DNA from: Candidatus Brachybacter algidus
GTDB taxonomy: Bacteria; Bacteroidota; Bacteroidia; Chitinophagales; Saprospiraceae
Assembly: GCA_016711705.1 (NCBI GenBank)
Contig: JADJSK010000002.1
Location: 372,001-436,000, forward strand
DNA length: 64,000 nt
Direction of reading: 5' to 3'
In this document: positions 45,977 through 53,637 of the stretch, piece after piece
Numbering within the stretch: the first letter of the stretch is position 1
Layout of the letters: each line of letters starts with the position of its first letter
Translations under genes and position numbers: made by a program
The notes under the pieces: model-generated
What the model was told of the DNA's origin: nothing
The model's input: the letters and a program-made list of their open reading frames with translations, nothing else
The model's database searches: none

Positions 45977-46012
45977 AAATATTCATTATTTTTACTGAAA
46001 ACAACTAATGTA

Positions 46013-46795
46013 ATGAAATTAAATAAAGGTACATTATTGATCGGAGCAGTTATTCTGATTTTCACTTTATTCAGATATTTTTCTAATACTCAAGTCAATG
46101 AAGTCACAGGTGAAACTCAGCATGTTGCACTTTCAGTGAATGATGAAATAGCCATGGGACTGCAAAGTGCGCCACAAATGGCAGCAGAATTTGGGGGTTT
46201 ATCTTCCAATATGAACAACCAAGCTTTGGTGAAAGAGGTAGGACAGAAGGTCGTATTCCAATCTTCCGCATCCAGAACACCTTATAAATACGATTTTCAC
46301 TTACTTGCTGATCCCAATACTGTCAATGCTTTCGCTCTGCCTGGTGGGCAGATATTTATTACAGAAGGTTTGTTATCCAGACTAAAAACGGAGGATCAGT
46401 TAGCGGGCGTGTTAGGTCATGAGGTTGGACATGTAGTAGCTAGACATAGTGGAGAGAAAATGGCTAAGGACCAATTGTATCAAGGTTTGTTGAATAGCGC
46501 AGCCATCGGTACAGGCGGAGATATGAGTGTGACTCAGATAGGGCAAGTAGTAGCAGCTAATGTTTCAATGAGCTTTGGGAGAGATCAGGAGCTACAATCC
46601 GACGATCTTGGAGTTAGATTTATGATGGAATCCGGTTATGACCCTGAAGCTTTAATGGAAGTAATGCAAATACTCAAGGATGCATCAGGAGGTAGAGATG
46701 TACCAGAATTTCAAAGTACACACCCAAGTCCTGAAAACAGGAAGGAAAAGATACGAGCTGCCATTGATAAATATAAGGTAGCTTTGGGCAAATAG
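46013..46795 (+). CDS. M48 family metalloprotease
   Basis: The 260-residue protein has an N-terminal membrane anchor (GTLLIGAVILIFTLFRYF) and a periplasmic zinc peptidase domain. The catalytic motif is HEVGH at 136-140, preceded by NAFALPGGQIFITEGLL, and the third ligand lies in FGRDQELQSDDLGVRFM. It resembles BepA/YcaL-type proteases that handle misfolded outer-membrane proteins, without the TPR part. It lies 37 bases after the thiolase and 16 before the PaaY-like gene. Confidence 0.92.
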   Translation: MKLNKGTLLIGAVILIFTLFRYFSNTQVNEVTGETQHVALSVNDEIAMGLQSAPQMAAEFGGLSSNMNNQALVKEVGQKVVFQSSASRTPYKYDFHLLADPNTVNAFALPGGQIFITEGLLSRLKTEDQLAGVLGHEVGHVVARHSGEKMAKDQLYQGLLNSAAIGTGGDMSVTQIGQVVAANVSMSFGRDQELQSDDLGVRFMMESGYDPEALMEVMQILKDASGGRDVPEFQSTHPSPENRKEKIRAAIDKYKVALGK

Positions 46796-46810
46796 TCTTA
46801 AGACAACATC

Positions 46811-47410
46811 ATGATTTACAGTTTCAAAGGTTTTATACCTGTCATCCATCCCTCTTCATTTGTTCATCCAATGGCTACTGTGACAGGAAATGTCATCATA
46901 GGAAAGCATGTCTATATTGGTCCCGGAGCTGCATTGCGCGGTGACTGGGGTGCTGTAGTGATCGATGACGGATGTAATGTCCAGGAAAATTGCACGCTAC
47001 ATATGTTTCCAGGTAAAACGATCCATTTGATGCAGAATTCACACATAGGACATGGTGCTATAATCCATGGAGCTTCGATTGGTAGAGATTGCATGGTGGG
47101 TATGAATGCAGTAATCATGGATAATGTGCATTTAGGAGATGGAAGTATCGTAGGTGCACTGACTTTTGTTCCTGAAGGAATGGAAGTACCGCCAAGGTCA
47201 ATATTGGTAGGTAATCCTGCCCGAATAGTCAAGGAAGTTTCAGATGAAATGCTGGCTTGGAAGAAGAAAGGTACACGCCTCTACCAAACTTTGCCAAATG
47301 ACATGAAAAATCATTGGCAAGAAGTCGAGCCTTTGGCAGAAATACCTGTTGAAAGACCAGATCAAGCCTTGTTATTTGAAAATTGGAATGAGATCAAGAA
47401 CAATGATTAA
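46811..47410 (+). CDS. paaY: left-handed beta-helix protein, PaaY-like
   Basis: The 199-residue product is a gamma-carbonic-anhydrase-like hexapeptide-repeat protein. Repeats such as TVTGNVIIGKHVYIGPGAALRGDWGAVVIDDGCNVQENC cover the first 140 residues. The metal-binding histidines fall in TLHMF and NSHIGHGAIIHG. The opening YSFKGFIPVIHPSSFVHP and the long C-terminal tail match PaaY, a thioesterase accessory of phenylacetate catabolism. Length agrees with PaaY (about 200) rather than short gamma-carbonic anhydrases. The CaiE subfamily is the main alternative. Confidence 0.8.
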   Translation: MIYSFKGFIPVIHPSSFVHPMATVTGNVIIGKHVYIGPGAALRGDWGAVVIDDGCNVQENCTLHMFPGKTIHLMQNSHIGHGAIIHGASIGRDCMVGMNAVIMDNVHLGDGSIVGALTFVPEGMEVPPRSILVGNPARIVKEVSDEMLAWKKKGTRLYQTLPNDMKNHWQEVEPLAEIPVERPDQALLFENWNEIKNND

Positions 47411-47461
47411 TCGTCCTTAATATTCCCTTAAACTTAGTTCTGGGGTTAATTTTACCTGAAA

Positions 47462-47584
47462 TTAGAATTTCAGGTTGAAGTTATAGTAATATAGATATAC
47501 AAAAAGTGCCATTACACCAAAAAGGAATAAAAAGAAGTAAAGAAAACAATAACCTTTTTTTCCGGCATTTTCAACATTTGTCAT
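47462..47584 (-). CDS. 40-residue membrane peptide
   Basis: A short frame, ATG at 47584 to TAA at 47462-47464, encodes 40 residues. The N-terminus is polar and basic (MTNVENAGKKGY), followed by one hydrophobic helix (CFLYFFLFLFGVMALFVYLY) and a short tail NFNLKF. AAAGGA lies about 10 bases upstream. It looks like a single-span membrane protein, but the AT-rich composition can give such frames by chance. It faces the end of the PaaY gene and shows no known family. Confidence 0.4.
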   Translation of the reverse strand: MTNVENAGKKGYCFLYFFLFLFGVMALFVYLYYYNFNLKF

Positions 47585-47773
47585 AGTAGGAGCGTCCTTT
47601 TATTAAACTTTCACAAAAGAAATCATTTTATCAGATAAAGCCAAATAAATTGAGGGAAATTTGTGCGAAGCTTTCAGTAAATTGTTGATGGATGTTGTTA
47701 CTCATCTTTTAATTTGCATCACAATTCAAAAATCACCAAAAATTAATTTTCATTTTTCATTTTTCTTCTTTCA

Positions 47774-48337
47774 TTATATAGTACTCCACCGATAGGTCCG
47801 ATGTTCGATCCTCAGCAAATCAAGCACTCTGTCTACAACCGTCATAGCCAATTCATCTATCGATTTTGGTTGCGAATAAAAAGAAGGCGTTGCTGGGCAA
47901 ATGATACCTCCTGCCTCTGTAATAGAAGTCATATTGCGCAATTGAATTAGGTTGTAAGGTGCTTCACGTGGCACAAGGATTAACGTCCTGCGTTCCTTCA
48001 GCATCACATCTGCTGCTCTGGTGATGAGATCATCAGAAATACCATTTGCAATACGACCTATTTGACCCATTGATGATGGAATGAGTACCATGGCGTCATA
48101 TCCGGCGGAACCGGAGGCGAAAGGGGCGAAAAAATCATTATTGGCGTAGATCTTGTAAGGAATGGCTGATTCTTCAAACGTGGACATTTCCAGTTTCCAG
48201 TTGATCTTGGCATTTTCGGTCATGATAAGATCAATGTGCAGGTCATGAAGATTCAATACTGCTAACTTTTCTACAAGTAACTTGGCGTAGATCGATCCGC
48301 TGGCGCCACCAATGGCAATTACAATTTTTCTGTTCAT
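47774..48337 (-). CDS. ubiX: flavin prenyltransferase UbiX
   Basis: The 187-residue protein has the UbiX flavoprotein fold: KIVIAIGGASGSIYAKLLVEKL at the N-terminus, the phosphate-binding VLIPSSMGQIGRIANGISDDLITRAADVMLKE, and LVPREAPYNLIQLRNM. It joins dimethylallyl phosphate to FMN, making the prenyl-FMN cofactor for UbiD-type decarboxylases. No ubiD partner lies in the window. The gene is single and convergent with the upstream block. Confidence 0.94.
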   Translation of the reverse strand: MNRKIVIAIGGASGSIYAKLLVEKLAVLNLHDLHIDLIMTENAKINWKLEMSTFEESAIPYKIYANNDFFAPFASGSAGYDAMVLIPSSMGQIGRIANGISDDLITRAADVMLKERRTLILVPREAPYNLIQLRNMTSITEAGGIICPATPSFYSQPKSIDELAMTVVDRVLDLLRIEHRTYRWSTI

Positions 48338-48518
48338 ACAGATACTAAATAACTATTTCGGTTAAAAAGTTGAAAATTTAACAGCACTTGATGTAATAAT
48401 ATTGCTCATTTATCTGCTTGTATATTTGATTTTGACTAGACAAGGCTAAAAGATGTAATGATTAAAAGTTAAAATGGTAAATAATGAATTGATTCTTAAA
48501 AACCTTATTGAAATAGGT

Positions 48519-49031
48519 TTATTCCAACTTGATTATTTGACACGCCTCGTTCAGGCTAGCTAATGCTCCTTCTGACTTTTCGTTCATGGTGAAAAACCCC
48601 AAGGTCTCACTTCCAATAAAAAAACAGGCTTCGATTTCAAACATTTTATTATCGCCTTCACCTACCTCTTTGATTTTGTAATATGCAATTACATTTTCCA
48701 ATTTTTCGCATAAATCAAGTTTTTTATAAGTAGCTTCATTTGCAGGATCCTTGAAGTATTTCAGGAAACTTTCATTTTTTTCTCCTTTTAGGATTTCAAA
48801 ACCTATGATGCCATTGAAGGGACTATCTTCAGCTCTCGAATATATCAGCTCAGTTGCTTCAGAACCCGGCGACTTTGTGTACCCGTTTCTTTCAAGATAG
48901 TCAAGGTCGAGATAGTCATTAGGATTAATATTTTTTGATATTTCGGTCTTTAAGTTTGGAGTATTGTATATCTGTGCATTGCTCCATGTTGTTGCAAAGT
49001 TTAAGATTAAAAAACAACAAAGTAATTTCAT
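48519..49031 (-). CDS. secreted protein of unknown function
   Basis: The 170-residue product has a signal peptide ending in SNAQ (MKLLCCFLILNFATTWSNAQ). The mature part is soluble and mixed alpha/beta, with phrases such as NDYLDLDYLERNGYTKSPG and MFEIEACFFIGSETLGFFTMNE. No motif of a known family is seen. It lies about 180 bases upstream of ubiX on the same strand, too far to assume an operon. Confidence 0.65.
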   Translation of the reverse strand: MKLLCCFLILNFATTWSNAQIYNTPNLKTEISKNINPNDYLDLDYLERNGYTKSPGSEATELIYSRAEDSPFNGIIGFEILKGEKNESFLKYFKDPANEATYKKLDLCEKLENVIAYYKIKEVGEGDNKMFEIEACFFIGSETLGFFTMNEKSEGALASLNEACQIIKLE

Positions 49032-49686
49032 CTTTTTTTTATTTGGTTATTTTTAATTTAAATTAAGAAGGCTAAATTAATTGAAGTCAGATTATTTCCA
49101 TTTTATTTTTTTTAAGGCAACGAATTTCCATTAATTAGAATAATAATATTAACTCAAGTTTCGGCAGTTAAGAAACAAAGGTAGATGGCTGATGTAAGAT
49201 GTTAGATGCTTGCCCGACTAGCCAAAGTGACGGCGGGGAGTGTAGTCAACTGATTAATATTTTTTCTTTAATAGGTTTAATAGAAGAAATATCCATGTGA
49301 TTGATGGAAATCCATCTAAAATCTACCCCGCCTTGTTCGGCGGACAAGCTTATACCATCTAACATTTTATAAAGATTCTAATTTTTCTTTTAATTAAGAA
49401 AATTTGACTACCTAAACTTGAAATATTAATTATTCCTGTGACAGACTTATGTTTTTAAGGTTTTGTATGCAGCATGAGAATAAGTTCGCCCATTTTTAGA
49501 AAGTTTTATTTGATAAAAAATATCCATTAACTTTTTGACAAACAAACAGCAAACAACAAACAACAAACAACGAACTTTTTCAATTAATTAGCTCATAATC
49601 AACTTTTCAGCTTTATTTTTTTATATTTACAAAGCATTTTATTTGCTGTCCGTTTTTTTCTTATGGTAAACTTAAATTAATATATT
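49032..49686. other. gene-poor stretch with heptamer arrays
   Basis: No gene is seen. It holds a heptamer array at 49183-49210 (AGATGGC, TGATGTA, AGATGTT, AGATGCT) and one at 49543-49577 (CAAACAG, three CAAACAA, CGAACTT). A short GC-rich hairpin CCGCC-TTGTT-CGGCGG lies near 49336. Confidence 0.6.
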
Positions 49687-50526
49687 ATGAAGACACTTTT
49701 ATTGCTAACTATTTCTTTTTTTACTTTTGGACTGCATGCGCAATTACTCACTACTTCCGGTAATCAATGGAATATAAAACATACGTCTTTTAATGGCTGG
49801 CAAGATACTTATGGTGTCAAGATAGGTGAGGAAGAAGAAATTAATGGAGTAACTTACAAGAAGGTGTTGGAAAACACTGGTTTCCCTGAAGAAAACTGGA
49901 TTGAAACGAACGCCTTCCTTCGTGAAGATGGAGATAAGGTATATTGTAAGGCTGGTGATCAGCCGGAATATGTACTATACGATTTTGGATTAGAGGTTGG
50001 AGATATTTTCTCTACTATCTTTTGTGATATGGAAGTAATCGCTAAAGGTAATATAACATTGGTCGATGGAAGTAGTCGTAAGACATTGAAATTGAAGGCT
50101 TCTGGAGTCGATATCGTAGAAACAACCTGGATCGAAGGACTTGGAAGTGCAGAATATGGAATTATTTCCTATCCTAATATTTGTGCGACGGATTATGCCG
50201 AGGAGTTGTTGTGCTTCTATGAGGCTGATGAGATTAATTTCCCCTCTATTTCTGCTAATTGCCTCATTTTAAAAATCAAAGAAGTAGAAGAAAGGGCTGT
50301 GAAAGTCTATCCAAATCCAGCTTCAGCTAGCCTTACTATTGGCAACGAAAGTGGTGTGTTTTCCTCCTATAAACTAATGGATGTTACAGCAAGAATAGTA
50401 CATCAAGCAGATTTAGTTAATGGCGCAAATGTAATAATTACGGCTTCTTATGCACCAGGTTTTTACAATCTGGTACTAACTAATAATAAGGGAGAATCGG
50501 TCAGCAAAAGAATTATCTTGCAGTAG
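49687..50526 (+). CDS. secreted protein with type IX secretion C-terminal domain
   Basis: The 279-residue product has a signal peptide (LLLTISFFTFGLHAQ) and a central domain of about 170 residues with several cysteines. It ends in a type A sorting domain (VKVYPNPASASLTIGN, SYKLMDVTARIV, YAPGFYNLVLTNNKGESVSKRIILQ). It should cross the outer membrane by the type IX machinery. The central domain (TYGVKIGEEEEINGVTYKKVLENTG) is of the kind found in many Bacteroidota secreted proteins of unknown role. A strong terminator follows. Confidence 0.88.
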   Translation: MKTLLLLTISFFTFGLHAQLLTTSGNQWNIKHTSFNGWQDTYGVKIGEEEEINGVTYKKVLENTGFPEENWIETNAFLREDGDKVYCKAGDQPEYVLYDFGLEVGDIFSTIFCDMEVIAKGNITLVDGSSRKTLKLKASGVDIVETTWIEGLGSAEYGIISYPNICATDYAEELLCFYEADEINFPSISANCLILKIKEVEERAVKVYPNPASASLTIGNESGVFSSYKLMDVTARIVHQADLVNGANVIITASYAPGFYNLVLTNNKGESVSKRIILQ

Positions 50527-50572
50527 ATATTTAAAATCAAATCATATTTAATTGATTTTGAGTATTTATTAT

Positions 50573-50609
50573 AAAAAACCTTTAAGAGACAACCTTTTAA
50601 AGGTTTTTT
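50573..50609 (+). terminator. rho-independent terminator
   Basis: AAAAAACCTTTAA (50573-50585) pairs perfectly with TTAAAGGTTTTTT (50597-50609) across an 11-base loop, and the T run continues. It lies 47 bases after the type IX cargo gene. Confidence 0.85.
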
Positions 50610-50713
50610 TTGTCTCTATAATAGAAATCATTCTTCACCATCTTATATTTTTTTAAATCGAATTCTCCCGATTTACTCTAACGCTATATTAATTCAAAAA
50701 AAATCGATGTTTT

Positions 50714-51670
50714 ATGGATTTCAATAAAATACAATTTGGAAAATCAGACCTGATGGTTTCTCCAATTTCTTTTGGTGGCAATGTCTTTGGATGGACGCTT
50801 AACGAAAGGGAATCTTTCAGGATTCTTGATGAATTTTTCGATCATGGTTTCAACTTCATTGATACCGCTGACTCTTACTCAATTTGGGTGCCAGGCCATA
50901 AGGGTGGTGAATCCGAAACGATCATTGGTAAGTGGATGAAGATGCGCGGAAATAGAGACCAAATGGTCATCGCCACTAAGCTTGGAACAGATCTTGGTGG
51001 TGGAAAGTCTGGTTTGAGTGGTAAATATATGAAAGAAGCTGTTGAAGCTAGTCTTCAGAATCTGCAAACAGATTACATTGATTTATATCAATCACATCAG
51101 GAAGACCTTTCTACAGATGTTTCTGAGACGATAGAAGCATATAATAAGCTAATCTCTGAAGGTAAAGTCCGCTATATAGGTGCTTCTAATATTTCTGCAG
51201 AGCGTATCCAAGCTTCCAATGACTATGCAAAAGAGCATGATTTGTCAGGATATATAAGTCTTCAGCCATTATATAATTTGGTTGAAAGAGAAAAATTTGA
51301 AACTGAATATCTAACTATGGTGCAACAAGACGACTTGGCAGTAATGAGTTATTTTGCCTTAGCCAGTGGTTTTCTTACCGGAAAATATCGCTCTGAAGCT
51401 GATCTTGGTAAAAGCCCTAGAGGCGGAGGAATGGCTAAGTACTTTGAAGGAATAGGTCCTAAAGTACTCAATGCTCTGGACGATGTTTCTGCACAGAATG
51501 GCAGGCCATTAGCTCAAATCGCTCTTGCTTGGCAGTTACAAAAATCATTCATTACGACGCCAATAGCAAGTGCTACATCATCTGCACAGTTACACGATCT
51601 TATGGCCTCTGTGACGCTTACGCTGACTGAAAGCCAGATGGAGCTGTTGGATGATGCGAGTCATTTTTAA
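50714..51670 (+). CDS. aldo/keto reductase
   Basis: The 318-residue TIM-barrel oxidoreductase has the catalytic tetrad regions of the aldo/keto reductase family: FIDTADSYS (Asp and Tyr), VIATKLG (Lys) and DLYQSHQED (His). The cofactor loop PIASATSSAQLHDL near the end fits NADPH binding. The opening FGKSDLMVSPISFGGNVFGW resembles the YajO/Tas-type AKR11/12 groups. Substrate unknown. It is a single gene, and a long heptamer array begins three bases after its stop. Confidence 0.93.
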   Translation: MDFNKIQFGKSDLMVSPISFGGNVFGWTLNERESFRILDEFFDHGFNFIDTADSYSIWVPGHKGGESETIIGKWMKMRGNRDQMVIATKLGTDLGGGKSGLSGKYMKEAVEASLQNLQTDYIDLYQSHQEDLSTDVSETIEAYNKLISEGKVRYIGASNISAERIQASNDYAKEHDLSGYISLQPLYNLVEREKFETEYLTMVQQDDLAVMSYFALASGFLTGKYRSEADLGKSPRGGGMAKYFEGIGPKVLNALDDVSAQNGRPLAQIALAWQLQKSFITTPIASATSSAQLHDLMASVTLTLTESQMELLDDASHF

Positions 51671-51672
51671 AC

Positions 51673-51770
51673 AGTGACCAGAAGTCAGAAATCAGAAGTC
51701 AGAAATCAGAAGTCAGAAGTCAGTAGTCAGTAGGCAGTAGTCAGTAGGCAGTAGTCAGTAGTCCGTAATC
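51673..51770. repeat. heptamer array of 14 units after the aldo/keto reductase
   Basis: Fourteen 7-base units without phase slip: AGTGACC, then AGAAGTC and AGAAATC forms, then AGTAGTC and AGTAGGC forms, ending CGTAATC. It starts at the third base after the stop codon (51668-51670). Confidence 0.95.
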
Positions 51771-52024
51771 AAACTTTACTTCTAAAAACAATATGCTAAC
51801 TTAAAAAGTTGAAAGGCTAACTGTAAAGTGCAAAATGACGTCGGTTAGATTTCACCCTCTTTCAGAGGGGTGCAGGGGGAGTCTATGATACTTATGCGGC
51901 ATTCATTTGATTTACAGTATATTAACTTTGATTTAACGGAAACTTTTAGACAAGGTTTAACACATAATTGTGTACATCTTAACTCCAATAGTTTAATTTT
52001 TATAATAAAACAAATGCATCATAT
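51771..52024. other. spacer before the LLM oxidoreductase gene
   Basis: No gene is seen. ACCCTC-TTTCA-GAGGGGT near 51854-51871 forms a short hairpin of a kind common between genes. The final 100 bases are AT-rich and probably hold the promoter. Confidence 0.4.
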
Positions 52025-53017
52025 ATGACCTCCATTCCATTATCCATTCTTGAATTAGCCGTCGTCTCTCAGGGTGAAAATGCTGCAGATGCCATAGAAC
52101 GTTCAGTGAAAATTGCGCGCCATGTGGAAAAGCTAGGTTATAAGAGAGTATGGCTCGCTGAACACCACAATATGGAACACATTGCTAGTTCGGCTACATC
52201 AGTTTTAATAGGGCACTTAGCAGGTAAAACTTCAACTATCCGGGTAGGTTCGGGTGGTATCATGTTGCCCAATCATGCACCGCTCGTCATAGCCGAACAA
52301 TTCGGTACATTGGAAACTTTATATCCGGGTCGTATAGATCTTGGACTTGGCAGAGCACCTGGAACAGATCAACTTACAGCTATGGCCTTAAGAAGAAATA
52401 ACATGGCTACGGCATATGACTTTCCTGAGGATATTAAAAGCCTTCAGACGTTCTTCAGTGCTTCAAATAGAAATTCTAAAGTCAGGGCTTTTCCCGGTGA
52501 AGGACTTGATATACCTATCTGGATCCTTGGTTCAAGCACAGATAGTGCTTACTTAGCCGCAAAAATGGGTTTGCCGTATGCCTTTGCAGCACATTTCGCT
52601 CCGGCTCAGTTCCGAACAGCAATTGAAATATACAGAAGTAATTTTCAACCTTCAGCTCAACTCGATAAACCTTATGTTCTTGCCTGTGTCAACATCTTTG
52701 GTGCTGAAACTGATGATGAAGCAGAATTCCTTGTCACAAGTCTATACCGAATGTTTCTTGGTATTGTAACCAATGAGCGCGTTCCACTGCAGCCACCAGG
52801 CAATCTTCCATCGACATTTTATCTTCCTGAAGTGCAGGACATGTTACAACGAATGACCGCATGCACTTTTACTGGCAGTGAGGATAGTTTAAGAAAGAAA
52901 CTTTCTGTCTTTATTGCAGAAACCGGTGTAGATGAATTGATGGCCGTTAGTTATATTTATGATATGGATAAGAGGTTGAGGAGTTATGAGATTTTGAAGG
53001 AGAGTATGATAGTATGA
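52025..53017 (+). CDS. LLM class flavin-dependent oxidoreductase
   Basis: The 330-residue bacterial luciferase-like TIM barrel starts with IPLSILELAVVSQGENAADAIERSV. It carries the subgroup phrase GYKRVWLAEHHNMEHIASSATSVLIGHLAG, then RVGSGGIMLPNHAPLVIAEQFGTLE and DLGLGRAPGTD. These mark the group that includes E. coli YhbW, with FMN-dependent but undefined activity. It is a single gene. An octamer array spans its stop codon. Confidence 0.93.
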   Translation: MTSIPLSILELAVVSQGENAADAIERSVKIARHVEKLGYKRVWLAEHHNMEHIASSATSVLIGHLAGKTSTIRVGSGGIMLPNHAPLVIAEQFGTLETLYPGRIDLGLGRAPGTDQLTAMALRRNNMATAYDFPEDIKSLQTFFSASNRNSKVRAFPGEGLDIPIWILGSSTDSAYLAAKMGLPYAFAAHFAPAQFRTAIEIYRSNFQPSAQLDKPYVLACVNIFGAETDDEAEFLVTSLYRMFLGIVTNERVPLQPPGNLPSTFYLPEVQDMLQRMTACTFTGSEDSLRKKLSVFIAETGVDELMAVSYIYDMDKRLRSYEILKESMIV

Positions 53018-53139
53018 CAGAATGAGATTATATTAGTGTTACAGTAGGGACATGGCTTGCCCTTGTCCGTAATGTATATAATAGGTATGACAGTATATTA
53101 GTATATTGATATATCAGTATGATATTATTTTAGTGCACC
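53003..53139. repeat. octamer arrays across the stop codon, interrupted by a REP-like hairpin
   Basis: Octamers AGTATGAT, AGTATGAC, AGAATGAG, ATTATATT, AGTGTTAC, AGTAGGGA (53003-53050) include the stop codon 53015-53017. AGGGACATGGCTTGCCCTTG and TCCGT (53046-53070) form an imperfect hairpin. Octamers resume at 53084-53139 (GGTATGAC, AGTATATT twice, GATATATC, AGTATGAT, ATTATTTT, AGTGCACC). The arrangement mirrors 23002-23073. Confidence 0.8.
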
Positions 53140-53285
53140 TGTTATATAAAATTGAAGTTCACAAATATTGAAGTTTACCAGAATTTATAAAATAGAATAA
53201 AACCTGAAGGGTGAAATTATTATAGAATATGCCGCATGGTTGAAAATAGAACCCGAAGGTGGTGACATTATGAAACTTCTATTAT

Positions 53286-53498
53286 GGTTCACGCAAAGTA
53301 GGAAGAAGTGCGAAGGACCCCAAGGAAGATGGAATGCTTCTTTATTCAGTTCCGACTGATGTAGCAGCATTTGACGATAGTCAAATCTCTTTGTGAAACT
53401 CAAAAAGTCTACAATAGATGTGAAAGGACAGAAATTAATAGGAATGATTTGATTGAAATTTATTCAAAAACCTCTGTGAAACTCAGTGATACAGATCC
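53286..53498. repeat. composite interspersed repeat, third locus
   Basis: GGTTCACGCAAAG (53286-53298), the hairpin ATTTGAC-GATA-GTCAAAT (53369-53386), CTCTTTGTGAAACTC after it, and CCTCTGTGAAACTCAGTGAT (53471). Same modules and order as at 8414-9010 and 17522-17740. No gene is seen in 53018-53637. Confidence 0.75.
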
Positions 53499-53522
53499 TT
53501 TCCCTTTCCTCCCCCAAAAACA

Positions 53523-53551
53523 AAAGGGCAACTTTTTCAAGCTGCCCCTTT
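53523..53551 (-). terminator. terminator of the nrdBA operon
   Basis: On the minus strand AAAGGGGCAGCTT and AAGTTGCCCTTT pair around a GAAA tetraloop, with one bulged G and one G-T wobble, followed by TGTTTTTG. It lies about 90 bases after the nrdA stop. Confidence 0.75.
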
Positions 53552-53637
53552 CAAATCGGTTTATGAGAATTACGTATTAAACGTAAATTTCCGTGTTAAA
53601 TAATGTAGTTCAAGACCTTTAATTAGTTAATGTAATA

